From the NCBI GenBank assembly GCA_002491195.1, contig DKVL01000042.1, positions 1 through 55,147 on the forward strand: 55,147 bases of DNA, given 5' to 3'. Positions 7,373 through 15,951 of this stretch are shown here, piece by piece; position 1 is the stretch's first letter, and the number at the start of each line of letters is the position of its first letter. The position numbers and the translations under genes are program-made. The DNA is from Lachnospiraceae bacterium UBA7179. GTDB taxonomy: Bacteria > Bacillota > Clostridia > Lachnospirales > Lachnospiraceae. Below the pieces are notes generated by a model. The model had not been told where the DNA came from. It searched no databases and was given only the letters and a program-made list of their open reading frames with translations.

Positions 7373-8558
7373 AATCGTATTTTTTTGCATCCCGGCGCAC
7401 GGGCACACGAACCCTACACTGGGCGTCGTCCGTGAGCTGGTTCAGCGCGGGCACGCAGTATGGTACTATTCCTATACACCGTTTCGTGAAAAGATCGAAA
7501 GTCTCGGGGCGACATTCATTGCCTGCGATGACTATGATACCGAGCGAAAACTAACTCCAAAGGACGCCGCAAGAATCGGCAAAGATCTGGCATTGTCCAC
7601 ACAAGTGTTGGTGGACACGACTCTGGCACTGGACGACATGGTATGCCAAAAAATGCAGGAGTTAAGACCAGACTGTATTGTCGCAGATTCCATGGCTGTC
7701 TGGGGAAAAGCTGTCGCCCTGAAATTGGGGATTCCCTTTGTCTCCTCGACCACAACTTTTGCCTTTAACCAGTACTCCGCAAAGATCATGAAGCAGAGTG
7801 TCACACAGATGCTCGGCATGATCTTTTCGATGCCCAGAATCAATCGAAACATCAAGAGACTGCAGGACAAAGGATATCCAATCAAGAGCGTCCTCGACAT
7901 TCTGCAAAACGATAACCAGACAAACACGATCGTATATACCTCTCCTGATTTCCAGCCATGTTCGGAAACATTCTCTGACCGGTACAATTTTGTCGGCCCT
8001 TCTGTCAGGCCTGTCACAGAAGAGATTGTCAAGACAAGGGAAAAACTGATCTACATTTCCATGGGAACTGTCGTGAACAATTCTTTGCGATTTTACAAAA
8101 AATGTATCTCTGCCTTCGCTGACACAGAATATCAGGTTATCTTATCTGTTGGAAATTCAATTTCCAATGGAAGACTTCTAATGGAGGATTTAGTCACTGT
8201 TCCCGAGAACATTTCTGTGAAAAATTTCGTAGATCAGATCGCAGTTTTGAACAAGGCAGACGTGTTTTTGTCCCACTGCGGCATGAACAGCGTCAATGAG
8301 AGTCTCTACTATCAGGTTCCGCTTGTGATGTACCCGCAGACAACAGAACAGGCTGGCGTTGCTGCAAGAGTGGAGCAATTAGGCGCAGGAATCCTGCTGA
8401 AAAAAGAAACTTCTGATTCTATACGCAGGACGATTGAACAAGTGCTGAATACTCCTTCTTATTACGAAAGTGCGCTCGCAATCTCCGAAGGATTCAAAAG
8501 ATGCAGCGGTGCAAAGGGTGCAGCTGACCAGATCCTTACGCTGTGTAGAAACCCATAG
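7365..8558 (+). CDS. MGT-type UDP-glycosyltransferase (GT1)
   Basis: Transfers a sugar from a nucleotide sugar to a small acceptor such as a macrolide, sterol or lipid. The 397-aa GT-B protein has the N-terminal PAHGHTNPTLGVVRELVQRG acceptor-side motif and the C-terminal GT1 signature SHCGMNSVNESLYYQVPLVM, then PQTTEQAG, which contacts the nucleotide sugar. Length is normal for YjiC/OleD-like enzymes. Ribosome site GGAGGGG is 5 nt before the ATG, inside the end of the AbrB-like gene. Pairing with a regulator suggests inducible detoxification or modification of an inhibitor; the acceptor is unknown. Confidence 0.9.
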   Translation: MRKIVFFCIPAHGHTNPTLGVVRELVQRGHAVWYYSYTPFREKIESLGATFIACDDYDTERKLTPKDAARIGKDLALSTQVLVDTTLALDDMVCQKMQELRPDCIVADSMAVWGKAVALKLGIPFVSSTTTFAFNQYSAKIMKQSVTQMLGMIFSMPRINRNIKRLQDKGYPIKSVLDILQNDNQTNTIVYTSPDFQPCSETFSDRYNFVGPSVRPVTEEIVKTREKLIYISMGTVVNNSLRFYKKCISAFADTEYQVILSVGNSISNGRLLMEDLVTVPENISVKNFVDQIAVLNKADVFLSHCGMNSVNESLYYQVPLVMYPQTTEQAGVAARVEQLGAGILLKKETSDSIRRTIEQVLNTPSYYESALAISEGFKRCSGAKGAADQILTLCRNP

Positions 8559-8562
8559 AACA

Positions 8563-8603
8563 GGAAACAGGTGATTTTTCCACTGCAAAAAACACCTGTT
8601 TCC
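8563..8603. terminator. Bidirectional terminator
   Basis: GGAAACAGGTG (8563-8573) pairs perfectly with CACCTGTTTCC (8593-8603) across a loop of T- and A-rich sequence. It lies between the convergent glycosyltransferase and 142-aa genes. Confidence 0.75.
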
Positions 8604-8626
8604 ATAATCCGTTATTTTTGATTTTC

Positions 8627-9055
8627 TTAAAGCGCCATATCATGCAGCCTTTTCCAGTATCCCTCTCTGATGGTTACTTTTCCATATCGGGGAAGATATA
8701 TTTTGTCATTCATAAAATCCTGTATGATCAATTTGTGTGATTCATCCCTGTCATACTCCATTTCAGGTTCATCAGGATAATACCCGGTTTGATTGATAAT
8801 ATTCCATTCATTCGATTTCTTTCCCAGATATTCTTCCAGACTTTTCACTAATATATCAAAGCTATCATATTCTATATCATAGGTTATCCCCGCCTCGTCA
8901 TATCCGTAAACTTCATATTCTATTTGTACACGCTGTTCACTCATAATTGTAATTGTTTTCACATAACCAATATATTCCCTGCACAGATCACAGTATACAG
9001 TTACTGATCCTGCTGCTCCAACAATGAAATACCGTTTTATATCACTCAATTCCAT
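8627..9055 (-). CDS. Hypothetical protein of an immunity-like cluster
   Basis: 142 aa, acidic, with no signal peptide or membrane segment. It is rich in Tyr/Asp/Glu (VQIEYEVYGYDEAGITYDIE), a composition common among polymorphic-toxin immunity proteins, but I do not recognise the family. The start ATG at 9055 follows AGGGGG. It is the last of three leftward genes, 42 bp after the SMI1/KNR4-like gene, so it probably shares their mRNA. The immunity role rests on context only. Confidence 0.7.
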   Translation of the reverse strand: MELSDIKRYFIVGAAGSVTVYCDLCREYIGYVKTITIMSEQRVQIEYEVYGYDEAGITYDIEYDSFDILVKSLEEYLGKKSNEWNIINQTGYYPDEPEMEYDRDESHKLIIQDFMNDKIYLPRYGKVTIREGYWKRLHDMAL

Positions 9056-9097
9056 CTTTCCGTTCCCCCTCAGCTTGTAGTATCTCTCACTGCCTGA

Positions 9098-10159
9098 TCA
9101 CCTGTAAATCATCTCCACAGAGCCAACATCAATCGTTCCATCCAAAGTGATACCAACCCCGTAATCAATGTCACAATAATCACACGCCCCTGTAATCCGT
9201 ATCTGGTTCGTTGCCAATGTGAGTTCTTTCAAATGTACCAGATCTAATATTTTCTCACGCGTATCGGCCGTTCGTATCTTTTCCGTTATTTCTTCTCCAA
9301 ATTCTCTAACACTCCATTCTTCATCTTCTAAGAAATTCTCCCGTACTTCATAAAAATCCTCAATGATCTCCTCCTCGAAACGCTTCATCACATCGCTTGG
9401 ATTTTTCAGGTATTTGTCGAACAATTCCTTTTGTTCCGCTGCAGCCTTTTGATAGTGTTCCAACTGCCAATCCTGAATCTGGTCCAGTGTAATGCCAAAA
9501 TCGTCAAGGCCATATTGAATTTGTGTATACATAGGGCTTGCATCTTCTATATAAAAATCCAGAGAACATATTTTACCATTAAACGGAATCTCTATTGGCG
9601 TTGTTCTCTTCCAGAACTCCAAATCAATATCATATGTGGCCTTTCCATAATATGCAATATCATATACCCTCATTGCCACATCGGTGCGATATGCAACCGG
9701 TACATAGATCCCTATCCCATTTACGAGAAAGTCTGTGAGTGTATCTGCTACTTTCCTGGCATCATCAATGCATGTACTGCCTCCCTCGACGCTGTATAGA
9801 CCAAATCCTTCCTTTCCCTCTGCATAAAAATATACCAAATCCTTCTTATCCCGTCCAATACTCCATACCTGATGCCTGAAGTAATCCTCTTCTGGAAGTA
9901 TTTCCAATTCGCTTTCAAACTCTTCCAACGCCGCTTCTGCGCTCCAAATCTCTATTTGAAACTTTGTATCATCTACAAACAAAGAAAGCTCAAAGTCAGT
10001 CCCTCCTGAGATCGACCGCAGAAACGATATATAATCTTCTGGCAATGGTACTGGAGATCTGCTTATTACCTCTTCGATTGCTTCCTCTCTTCCATAACAT
10101 GGCGCCCAGCCTGCATTGGCAACAGTTAATCTGTGATTTAAATTTGCTAAAATATCCAT
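9098..10159 (-). CDS. SMI1/KNR4 (SUKH)-type protein with C-terminal extension
   Basis: The N-terminal 140 residues match the SMI1/KNR4 fold: PVPLPEDYISFLRSISGGTD, later VWSIGRDKKDLVYFYAEGKE and a GFGLYSVEGG strand. This superfamily is mainly immunity proteins against secreted nuclease toxins. The remaining 210 residues are a separate acidic region ending in TGACDYCDIDYGVGITLDG, which I do not assign firmly. Cytoplasmic, no signal peptide. Ribosome site GGAGAAGAGT precedes the ATG. It sits between the 142-aa orphan and the Imm51-like gene. No cognate toxin gene is in the window. Confidence 0.8.
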   Translation of the reverse strand: MDILANLNHRLTVANAGWAPCYGREEAIEEVISRSPVPLPEDYISFLRSISGGTDFELSLFVDDTKFQIEIWSAEAALEEFESELEILPEEDYFRHQVWSIGRDKKDLVYFYAEGKEGFGLYSVEGGSTCIDDARKVADTLTDFLVNGIGIYVPVAYRTDVAMRVYDIAYYGKATYDIDLEFWKRTTPIEIPFNGKICSLDFYIEDASPMYTQIQYGLDDFGITLDQIQDWQLEHYQKAAAEQKELFDKYLKNPSDVMKRFEEEIIEDFYEVRENFLEDEEWSVREFGEEITEKIRTADTREKILDLVHLKELTLATNQIRITGACDYCDIDYGVGITLDGTIDVGSVEMIYR

Positions 10160-10254
10160 ACTCTTCTCCTATCAAAATCTGTATCCATTTTTCTAAATTG
10201 CTGTAAGTACTTCATCAGACCATTATAAGATATCTGATCAAATACACCCCATCT

Positions 10255-11337
10255 CTATATTCTGCCAATAACCTCCTCGAATCGCGTATTATCTTCACAC
10301 AATTCCTTTAGCTTCGAAACAAATTCCATAAATTTCTCAGCGTTATCAGAATAAGCGCAAAATAAATCCGCCTCCGAATCAAAGTACACATCGCTATGCC
10401 AATCCGGACCAAAATCCTGCCGCAATACACTGGCGGCTTTTTCCCAGTCATATCCGCTCCCCATGATTCCTTCGTTCAGTCTCCTGGCAAACACCTCTTT
10501 CTTATAGGAAGATGTATCCAGACTAACTGACAACATACCATTTTCCAATTGCATTATATTGAAATGGGAGTCTTTCCTGCCCGAATCTGTCCGCACTGAA
10601 AAATCAAGTACCTCCGCCTCCTTGTAAAAAGTATCCAGTACATCCAGTTTCCCTTCCTGGGACATATAACCCTTGTTTCTCATATTGACCACTGCCCATG
10701 TTGTAGCATTTTCATATAATGCATTATCTCCACATGGATGCAGACTGTTGTTTTCATTTTGAAACAAATGCCCCTTATTCAGCGAAGGATTCGTCATGAT
10801 CTCCTCGATGACCTCCTCATATGCTCTCGCCTCATCTCTGTCCGTAAACGCATCGATCAGAAACAGTTTCATAAAATTCTTTCCACTCAACTGATGCTGT
10901 TTTAGGCGTTCTTCCAATGGCAGTGTTGTCACTCCTACATAAGATAAAACCAGCTCTTTAGAAGGTGTATATTCCATTGCAGCATAGACGCGATAGTGTT
11001 TTCTTACCTCCTGCCAGACCGTTTCCATTGCGCGCAGATCCTCAGTCACCCGCTTTAATTCCCGCGCAAATTTTTCCAAAATCTCTGTATGCTCCGAATA
11101 AATGCAAAACATCTCTGACTCGGAATCGAACTGAATGCTCTTTGTCATGTCCGGAAAACACTTTTTCATATACCTTTCCGCAAAAAGTTCCCAATCATAA
11201 CCATTCCCGCACTCCGCTTCAAACTCTCCGGCATACTTCATAAAAAACTCTTTTCGGTACGTACCCACATCTAAATCGACAGATGCGCTTCCATTTTTCA
11301 AACAAATCCACTGAAACGGCTCAAACACATTGTTCAT
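10255..11337 (-). CDS. Two Imm51-like domains flanking a GIY-YIG-like domain
   Basis: 360 aa. Residues about 5-100 and 258-350 are two copies of one domain: both contain GYDW (46-49, 295-298) and an FDSE...FC-Y/A-YS block (70-81, 319-330), as in the Imm51 immunity family. Between them, residues 115-190 resemble a GIY-YIG nuclease: VY at 117-118, YVG at 133-135, Arg144 and His148 (EERLKQH), Glu174/175 in AYEEVIEE, and NPSLNKG at 183-189. This is the order of catalytic Tyr, Arg, Glu and Asn motifs in that fold. GGAGG lies 10 nt before the ATG. First gene of a leftward cluster. It could be a fused toxin-antitoxin, or a scaffold using an inactive nuclease fold; activity is not shown. Confidence 0.75.
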   Translation of the reverse strand: MNNVFEPFQWICLKNGSASVDLDVGTYRKEFFMKYAGEFEAECGNGYDWELFAERYMKKCFPDMTKSIQFDSESEMFCIYSEHTEILEKFARELKRVTEDLRAMETVWQEVRKHYRVYAAMEYTPSKELVLSYVGVTTLPLEERLKQHQLSGKNFMKLFLIDAFTDRDEARAYEEVIEEIMTNPSLNKGHLFQNENNSLHPCGDNALYENATTWAVVNMRNKGYMSQEGKLDVLDTFYKEAEVLDFSVRTDSGRKDSHFNIMQLENGMLSVSLDTSSYKKEVFARRLNEGIMGSGYDWEKAASVLRQDFGPDWHSDVYFDSEADLFCAYSDNAEKFMEFVSKLKELCEDNTRFEEVIGRI

Positions 11338-11577
11338 CAGAATAATTCCTCCATTGCAAATTTTATTTATCTTACCTTTTGAACACTTTTGTCATATAGC
11401 AATTTAATCACAGTGACTGCTTTCCAGACAGGCATTCTGGATATCCTGTATTCTTTTACCCAATTTCCGAATCATTGTTCTGTTATAAGTAATCATAATT
11501 AACTTTTCAATTATTCATTTTCATATCTTTTTCACCTCTTCTTTCTAATCAGTTCTCATTGCACATTGTTATCAAAT

Positions 11578-11621
11578 ATTTATTATAACACAGCTGTATA
11601 GACTGTGGATTTTTCTTTTTG
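11578..11621 (+). repeat. Copy 2 of the 44-bp repeat (first copy at 6928)
   Basis: Begins ATTTATTATAACACAGC and ends TTTTCTTTTTG. It has a 5-bp stem (CACAG/CTGTG) before a T-rich run. It lies about 240 bp before the TTGACT promoter, against about 118 bp in copy 1. Confidence 0.6.
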
Positions 11622-11719
11622 TTTTTTCTCTACAAACAGTCTGAATATTTCTTAACATTTTCTACATCAGGAAATTTATCTTATAACATTTTTGCATACT
11701 TTATGAATCCTAGTCTGCC

Positions 11720-11782
11720 ATTACAATTCACACCTATGCCAGTTTTTATCAGCTTATGAGTTACTGAAGTGTGAGTTATAGT
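11720..11782. repeat. Imperfect long inverted repeat, dispersed element
   Basis: TTACAATTCACAC near 11721 is largely complementary to GTGTGAGTTATAG at 11769-11781. Related TTACAATT(C/T)A sequences occur near 24464 and 28688, so this may be a small dispersed palindromic element. Confidence 0.3.
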
Positions 11783-11817
11783 CCTCTGCCTGTTTATCCT
11801 GCCTGACATATTACTAC

Positions 11818-11846
11818 TTGACTTCGTTTGTAAAACATAATATGAT
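11818..11846 (+). promoter_or_regulatory. Promoter of the 524-aa gene
   Basis: -35 TTGACT (11818-11823), 17 bp, -10 TATGAT (11841-11846). The preceding GACATATTACTAC and both boxes closely match the promoter at 7046-7074, suggesting shared control. Confidence 0.75.
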
Positions 11847-11928
11847 TTGTATGTCTAATCACATTTTTTCGGTCTAAACAGCAAAAAAATTAACAAAAGT
11901 TTAAAATCAATTAGCAAAGGAGAAAACA

Positions 11929-13503
11929 ATGTCCAAAAACAGCAAAGTGATCTACCGCAAAATTTATTTGTGCGAACCTCCCCTAATCTACGTCGAAGAC
12001 CGTAACAAACTGCCCGACTGGAAGAAATATCTGCTCGAAAATGACGAAATCCATTTTACGGAAAGCAACTGGAGTCAGTATAGTCATATTTTTGAAGACT
12101 TCACATCTGCTGTAAGGGCAAACGCCGAATTATTGCTGAAGCAGCTAAAACATACCTACAATCGCAGTGAAAACAGCATTACCATCAGCCGCGAACAGGA
12201 GCTTCAAGATAATAGAAACATACTTAGCAGATTTTTATATGATGAATATAACGTAAAAGAAATGTATATCGAAAAAGAAAACAATGGCGAACTTTGGAGC
12301 TATTTCGTCAAACAGGAAATTGATTCGTCAGGAATCAAAAAGCGTATCGCAGGTATCAAAGATCTTTCGACAAACCGATGCTACGTTTATGTCAACGCAG
12401 ACTTTCTCTCTACATACCGCAGCGGACGAACAATCACCATCAATGGCAGCGAATATCCCGAATATGTCAACACGGAAATATATGGAGATACTGCATTTGT
12501 TGTCGAATCCCGCATGCTCTATTATCACTATTACGACTATATCTGCGAGTGCGATGGACAGCTGCTTTACTATGCTGTGGGAAATCATGAGGAAAAAAGA
12601 AATATATGCAAATCCAAAATTCCTGTACTAAAATCAATTGAATATCTGGAAAAAGATCAGGGCTATCGCCTGGAAATATCGCGTGACACAGAACCGGCAC
12701 AGATTAAAACCATGTTGAAAAAACTCCTGAAAAATCAAGATGTCAGTGTGATCCGGATAACCGGCGGTGAACACGATATTGAAACCTTAATATACGGAAC
12801 AGAGGAAAAATATTTCATTGCTGTCAGGGACGACACTGGTATCCGATTCGCCAGAAAAGAATGCTTCGAAACCTGTTTTGTAGAGGAATTTGGCCTGCAT
12901 ATTCAGGCAATGTGTGTCGTAAAATCTCCAGTATATATCAACGATTTTATCGATCATATCATCTGCTCTGACTATGGATATCAGCTGATGGCATGGGTGT
13001 ATTTCTATGATGAACAATTGCAGTTCGAGTTCCCGACACCTGATTTCACACAGGCTGCAACAGTGACACTTCCCAAGACAAAGGCCAGGAAACCACAGGT
13101 TGTCTGTACTAAATTTGCCTATAAGCTAAATCGCTCCACTCAAACACTTGATGAGAATAAGCTGTCTGACATGACAGCGAGAAAAATGTACAATCTCGCT
13201 GTCAAAAAGCTCGAAACGGGAAAGTTGTCCTACTTGTCTATCTGCGCAGTCTACAATGAGGAAAATGAGCAAAATCTGGTGCTCTATGGCAATGGGACGC
13301 TCTTCTCGATCGGAATCATTGACACAGCAGAAGAAAGCGCGCTCTGCTATGACAATGGCAGCGGCGATAAAAGCCTGACGAATCTTGGCGGTCAGGATTT
13401 CCCCAATACAATGATTACTGGAGACATACAGCTAATCCGGGATATATTGAAATCCTTCTGTGATCAATGTCTACCGCTTGATTCTGCCAGCTGGACAACA
13501 TGA
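11929..13503 (+). CDS. 524-aa protein of unknown function, possible immunity protein
   Basis: No family recognised with confidence. No signal peptide or membrane segments; charged and Tyr-rich. It looks multi-domain: a 90-residue N-terminal part, a middle part to about 340, and a C-terminal part. The last 90 residues (YDNGSGDKSLTNLGGQDFP, then a helix RDILKSFCDQ and a near-terminal Trp) loosely resemble Imm1-type immunity proteins. AAAGGAG lies 8 nt before the ATG. Its promoter copies that of the AbrB/glycosyltransferase operon. Its 3' end converges on the XRE regulator gene. The immunity idea is an inference from position and the weak Imm1-like tail. Confidence 0.8.
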   Translation: MSKNSKVIYRKIYLCEPPLIYVEDRNKLPDWKKYLLENDEIHFTESNWSQYSHIFEDFTSAVRANAELLLKQLKHTYNRSENSITISREQELQDNRNILSRFLYDEYNVKEMYIEKENNGELWSYFVKQEIDSSGIKKRIAGIKDLSTNRCYVYVNADFLSTYRSGRTITINGSEYPEYVNTEIYGDTAFVVESRMLYYHYYDYICECDGQLLYYAVGNHEEKRNICKSKIPVLKSIEYLEKDQGYRLEISRDTEPAQIKTMLKKLLKNQDVSVIRITGGEHDIETLIYGTEEKYFIAVRDDTGIRFARKECFETCFVEEFGLHIQAMCVVKSPVYINDFIDHIICSDYGYQLMAWVYFYDEQLQFEFPTPDFTQAATVTLPKTKARKPQVVCTKFAYKLNRSTQTLDENKLSDMTARKMYNLAVKKLETGKLSYLSICAVYNEENEQNLVLYGNGTLFSIGIIDTAEESALCYDNGSGDKSLTNLGGQDFPNTMITGDIQLIRDILKSFCDQCLPLDSASWTT

Positions 13504-13509
13504 TCGGAC

Positions 13510-14241
13510 TCATCCGTGCTCTCCAAAATCAATCCCGCAAGACGGCAATTTTCCTCCTCCAGGACAAGGACCTTCTCCAGCAGGCTGATCTGCTCCCTGC
13601 GAAGCTGCGGCGTCGATGCGCCAAAGATTTATATCATCGCTGGCGGAATTGCTCGGAAACGATTCGTGGTTTACAGGAATCTGGTCCCACCTGAAATACT
13701 CATAGTGCTCCATCTTGTGCATGACAGAGGAATACTCCGTTTCATTCCCATAATATGCGCCAAGCAGTTCAAATTCCCTGCCGCCTGCATGTCCTGTGCT
13801 TTCCTGATCTAATATCAGGTTTTCGTTTTGCAGCGCATAGCAGAAGTATACTCCATCCGGAGTCTGGTATTTTATAGTCAGAATTTTCAGACGGCTGCTC
13901 TCGATGGACACACCCAGAAACATTTCATTTATATAGATATTCAGCGCATTGTCGCGCACCAGTGCATTCACAAAAGGTGTCACTGGAATCTGTGTCTCTC
14001 CGTCTGTATAGACCGCTTCCAGAATAAACAGTTCGCGCGGAGACAACAGACTGTCAATGCTGCAGTGAAGTGCTTCCGCCAGAGCGGGAAGGATGGCTGT
14101 CTCTGGCAGGCATTTGGCATTTTCCCATTTTGAGACGGCCTGGGGGCTTACCTGCAGCCGCTCCGCAAGCTGTTCCCCCGTATACCCTTGCTCCTTTCTC
14201 AGAGATGCAATTCTTTTTCCTGTTTTTTCTAAATCAATCAT
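13510..14241 (-). CDS. XRE-family regulator, probably frameshifted near its 3' end
   Basis: Helix-turn-helix DNA-binding protein. Residues about 4-65 form the XRE domain (LRKEQGYTGEQLAERLQVSP, then QAVSKWENAKCLPE). The rest is an unassigned ligand-like region. The start ATG at 14241 has TTGGAGG 6 nt upstream. From about 13618 the frame becomes Gly/Ala/Pro-rich, while the frame one base away reads as a convincing coiled coil (LRREQISLLEKVLVLEEENC) and ends at TGA 13465-13463. A one-base indel, real or from assembly, is the simplest explanation. The corrected gene would overlap the convergent 524-aa gene by about 40 bp. Confidence 0.85.
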   Translation of the reverse strand: MIDLEKTGKRIASLRKEQGYTGEQLAERLQVSPQAVSKWENAKCLPETAILPALAEALHCSIDSLLSPRELFILEAVYTDGETQIPVTPFVNALVRDNALNIYINEMFLGVSIESSRLKILTIKYQTPDGVYFCYALQNENLILDQESTGHAGGREFELLGAYYGNETEYSSVMHKMEHYEYFRWDQIPVNHESFPSNSASDDINLWRIDAAASQGADQPAGEGPCPGGGKLPSCGIDFGEHG

Positions 14242-14488
14242 ACAATCCTCCAATCCGCTTAGAAATTGTGAAGCTTAAACTATATAACAGTTATTCCTAT
14301 TTCATTTTCCAGCGCTGTAATTATATTTTAGGGAAACTGTATTCAATTTACAATACATATTCATTTAAGGATAAATTTAAAAAATCAACCTGAGGTTTAG
14401 ACAGGATATTTGATACAATACCCGATTTTCAGCGACACTCCCGAACAAGAATTCCGCGTTCCTTATTGTAATAATACTCAAACTATTG

Positions 14489-14506
14489 TAAGATAGTAAT
14501 ATCTTA
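14489..14506 (+). promoter_or_regulatory. Palindrome just upstream of the HAD gene
   Basis: TAAGATA-GTAA-TATCTTA is a perfect 7-bp inverted repeat about 32 bp before the HAD start. It is a possible operator or promoter element for the HAD/GNAT pair. Confidence 0.35.
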
Positions 14507-14537
14507 ACCCAAATGACAATTTTCGAAAGGAAATACC

Positions 14538-15224
14538 ATGATAAAAGCAATCGGATTTGACATAGGACACACCCTGATCAACTATCGCAATCCCTTAAAC
14601 TGGCGCGCACTGTACCGCCCGGCCCTGGAACAGGCTGCACGCGGCTGCGGGATCGCTCTGTCAGAAGAAATGGCTGACGCCGCAACTGGTATTCTGTTAA
14701 AATATAATACACGGGTGAATCCCCGGGAATACGAGGTTTCAGCTGATATGATTTTCGGTGAGATTATGGACCAGTGGCATCTCTGCCCCGATATGGATAC
14801 GCTAAAGACGGGCTTTTATTCCTTCTTTCAGGTAAAGGCAGCCCCCTACCCTGAGACAATTGACACCCTGAGTGCACTGCGGCAGGCAGGAATCAAAATT
14901 GGCGTGCTGACAGATGTTGCCTATGGCATGGACAACAGATTTTCCCTGCAGGATATCGCTGCGCTGTCCGATTTCATTGATATCACACTGACCTCGGTTG
15001 ATGTAGGATACCGCAAACCAAACAGCGCGGGTTTTCAAAAACTGATGACCGCACTGCAGGTATCACCAGACGAAATGATATATGTCGGGGACGAGCAGAA
15101 AGATATCACTGGGGCAAACCGGCTTGGAATCACTTCCGTTCTGGTCAACCGGTCAGAGGCCGTATTGGATTATGGACAAACGTATACAATCAAGTCGCTA
15201 CACGAGATTTTAGAGATAATTTAA
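14538..15224 (+). CDS. HAD-superfamily hydrolase
   Basis: Cytoplasmic phosphatase-type enzyme. Motif I is DIGHT (residues 8-12, with the nucleophile Asp first), motif II VLTDVAYG, motif III Lys in YRKPNSAGF, and motif IV VGDEQKDITGA with the Mg2+-binding acids. The cap between motifs I and II is helical (subclass I). 228 aa is typical. Motif I has Gly-His instead of the usual DxD second Asp, which weakens the assumption of phosphatase chemistry. GAAAGGAAA precedes the ATG. It is 18 bp upstream of a GNAT gene on the same strand, so a two-gene operon is likely. Substrate unknown. Confidence 0.85.
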   Translation: MIKAIGFDIGHTLINYRNPLNWRALYRPALEQAARGCGIALSEEMADAATGILLKYNTRVNPREYEVSADMIFGEIMDQWHLCPDMDTLKTGFYSFFQVKAAPYPETIDTLSALRQAGIKIGVLTDVAYGMDNRFSLQDIAALSDFIDITLTSVDVGYRKPNSAGFQKLMTALQVSPDEMIYVGDEQKDITGANRLGITSVLVNRSEAVLDYGQTYTIKSLHEILEII

Positions 15225-15242
15225 AACAGGAGAAACCAACAC

Positions 15243-15773
15243 ATGAGACTCAGACCATACATAGCTACGAAAGACTATCACTATATAACACAATGGATTG
15301 ACGATGACCGGGTTCATGCCCTGTGGTGTGCAAACTTGATCCCATATTCCATCACAAAGGAAAGTTTTAACAATCTCCTGGAACGGAATGCGATCGAGTG
15401 GACAGACAGCGCATACGTGGCAACGGAGGACAACGGCAAACCAATCGGTTTCTTCTGCTACTCTGTCATTGTCGATGACAACACAGGATTTCTCAAATTT
15501 GTCATTGTTGACAAAGAAAAAAGAGGAACAGGCTGCGGTCAGCAAATGCTGCACTTAGCGCTGCAATATGCTTTCCATATAACAGGTGTGTCACTTGTGC
15601 AGTTAAATGTGTTTGCGGAAAATACTGCCGCAAAACACTGTTACGAAAAAGTCGGATTTCATCAAACGATGATCGCAGAAAATGTTTTTCCATACAAAAA
15701 TGAACTGTGGAGCAGATGTCATATGGTCATCGAAAATAATCCAGATAAACTTATCAAAAATAAGGAACCATGA
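15243..15773 (+). CDS. GNAT N-acetyltransferase
   Basis: Single GNAT domain of 176 aa. The core strand and acetyl-CoA pyrophosphate loop read KFVIVDKEKRGTGCGQQMLH (R-G-x-G-x-G type), followed by QLNVFAENTAAKHCYEKVGF, the standard motif B. RimI/RimJ-like. AACAGGAGAAACC is the ribosome site. Follows the HAD gene by 18 bp. Its stop codon lies inside the left arm of the terminator. Acceptor unknown. Confidence 0.88.
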   Translation: MRLRPYIATKDYHYITQWIDDDRVHALWCANLIPYSITKESFNNLLERNAIEWTDSAYVATEDNGKPIGFFCYSVIVDDNTGFLKFVIVDKEKRGTGCGQQMLHLALQYAFHITGVSLVQLNVFAENTAAKHCYEKVGFHQTMIAENVFPYKNELWSRCHMVIENNPDKLIKNKEP

Positions 15774-15815
15774 AAAGTATTTTGCGCAATCCGCATATAC
15801 TTTTCACAGTTCCTT
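15762..15815. terminator. Long hairpin after the GNAT gene
   Basis: AAGGAACCATGAAAAGTAT (15762-15780) pairs with ATACTTTTCACAGTTCCTT (15797-15815) with one mismatch. It probably ends the HAD-GNAT transcript. Confidence 0.65.
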
Positions 15816-15951
15816 CTACCAATGATCAATCCTTTTGTCCTCTGGAACGGTTTCGTGATAACTTGTGACAAATTATTGTCATGCGTTATCGCCGCAATTC
15901 CTGAACTGCCCTGCCTTCTGGTACATATCACAATTCTATATTAAATTTTTC
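15816..15951. other. Short non-coding stretch with a shared motif
   Basis: Contains AACTTGTGACAA and ATTGTCATG near 15859-15884, also found around 31946-31983 downstream of tRNA-Ser. Neither copy lies in a convincing gene. Possibly a dispersed remnant. Confidence 0.25.

Larger units (their letters stand above)
11338..11928. other. Gene-free region between divergent genes
   Basis: No supported gene. It holds the upstream region of the leftward immunity-like cluster, the second copy of the 44-bp repeat (11578-11621), an inverted repeat (11720-11782) and the promoter of the 524-aa gene. The remaining sequence is AT-rich with nothing I recognise. Confidence 0.6.
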
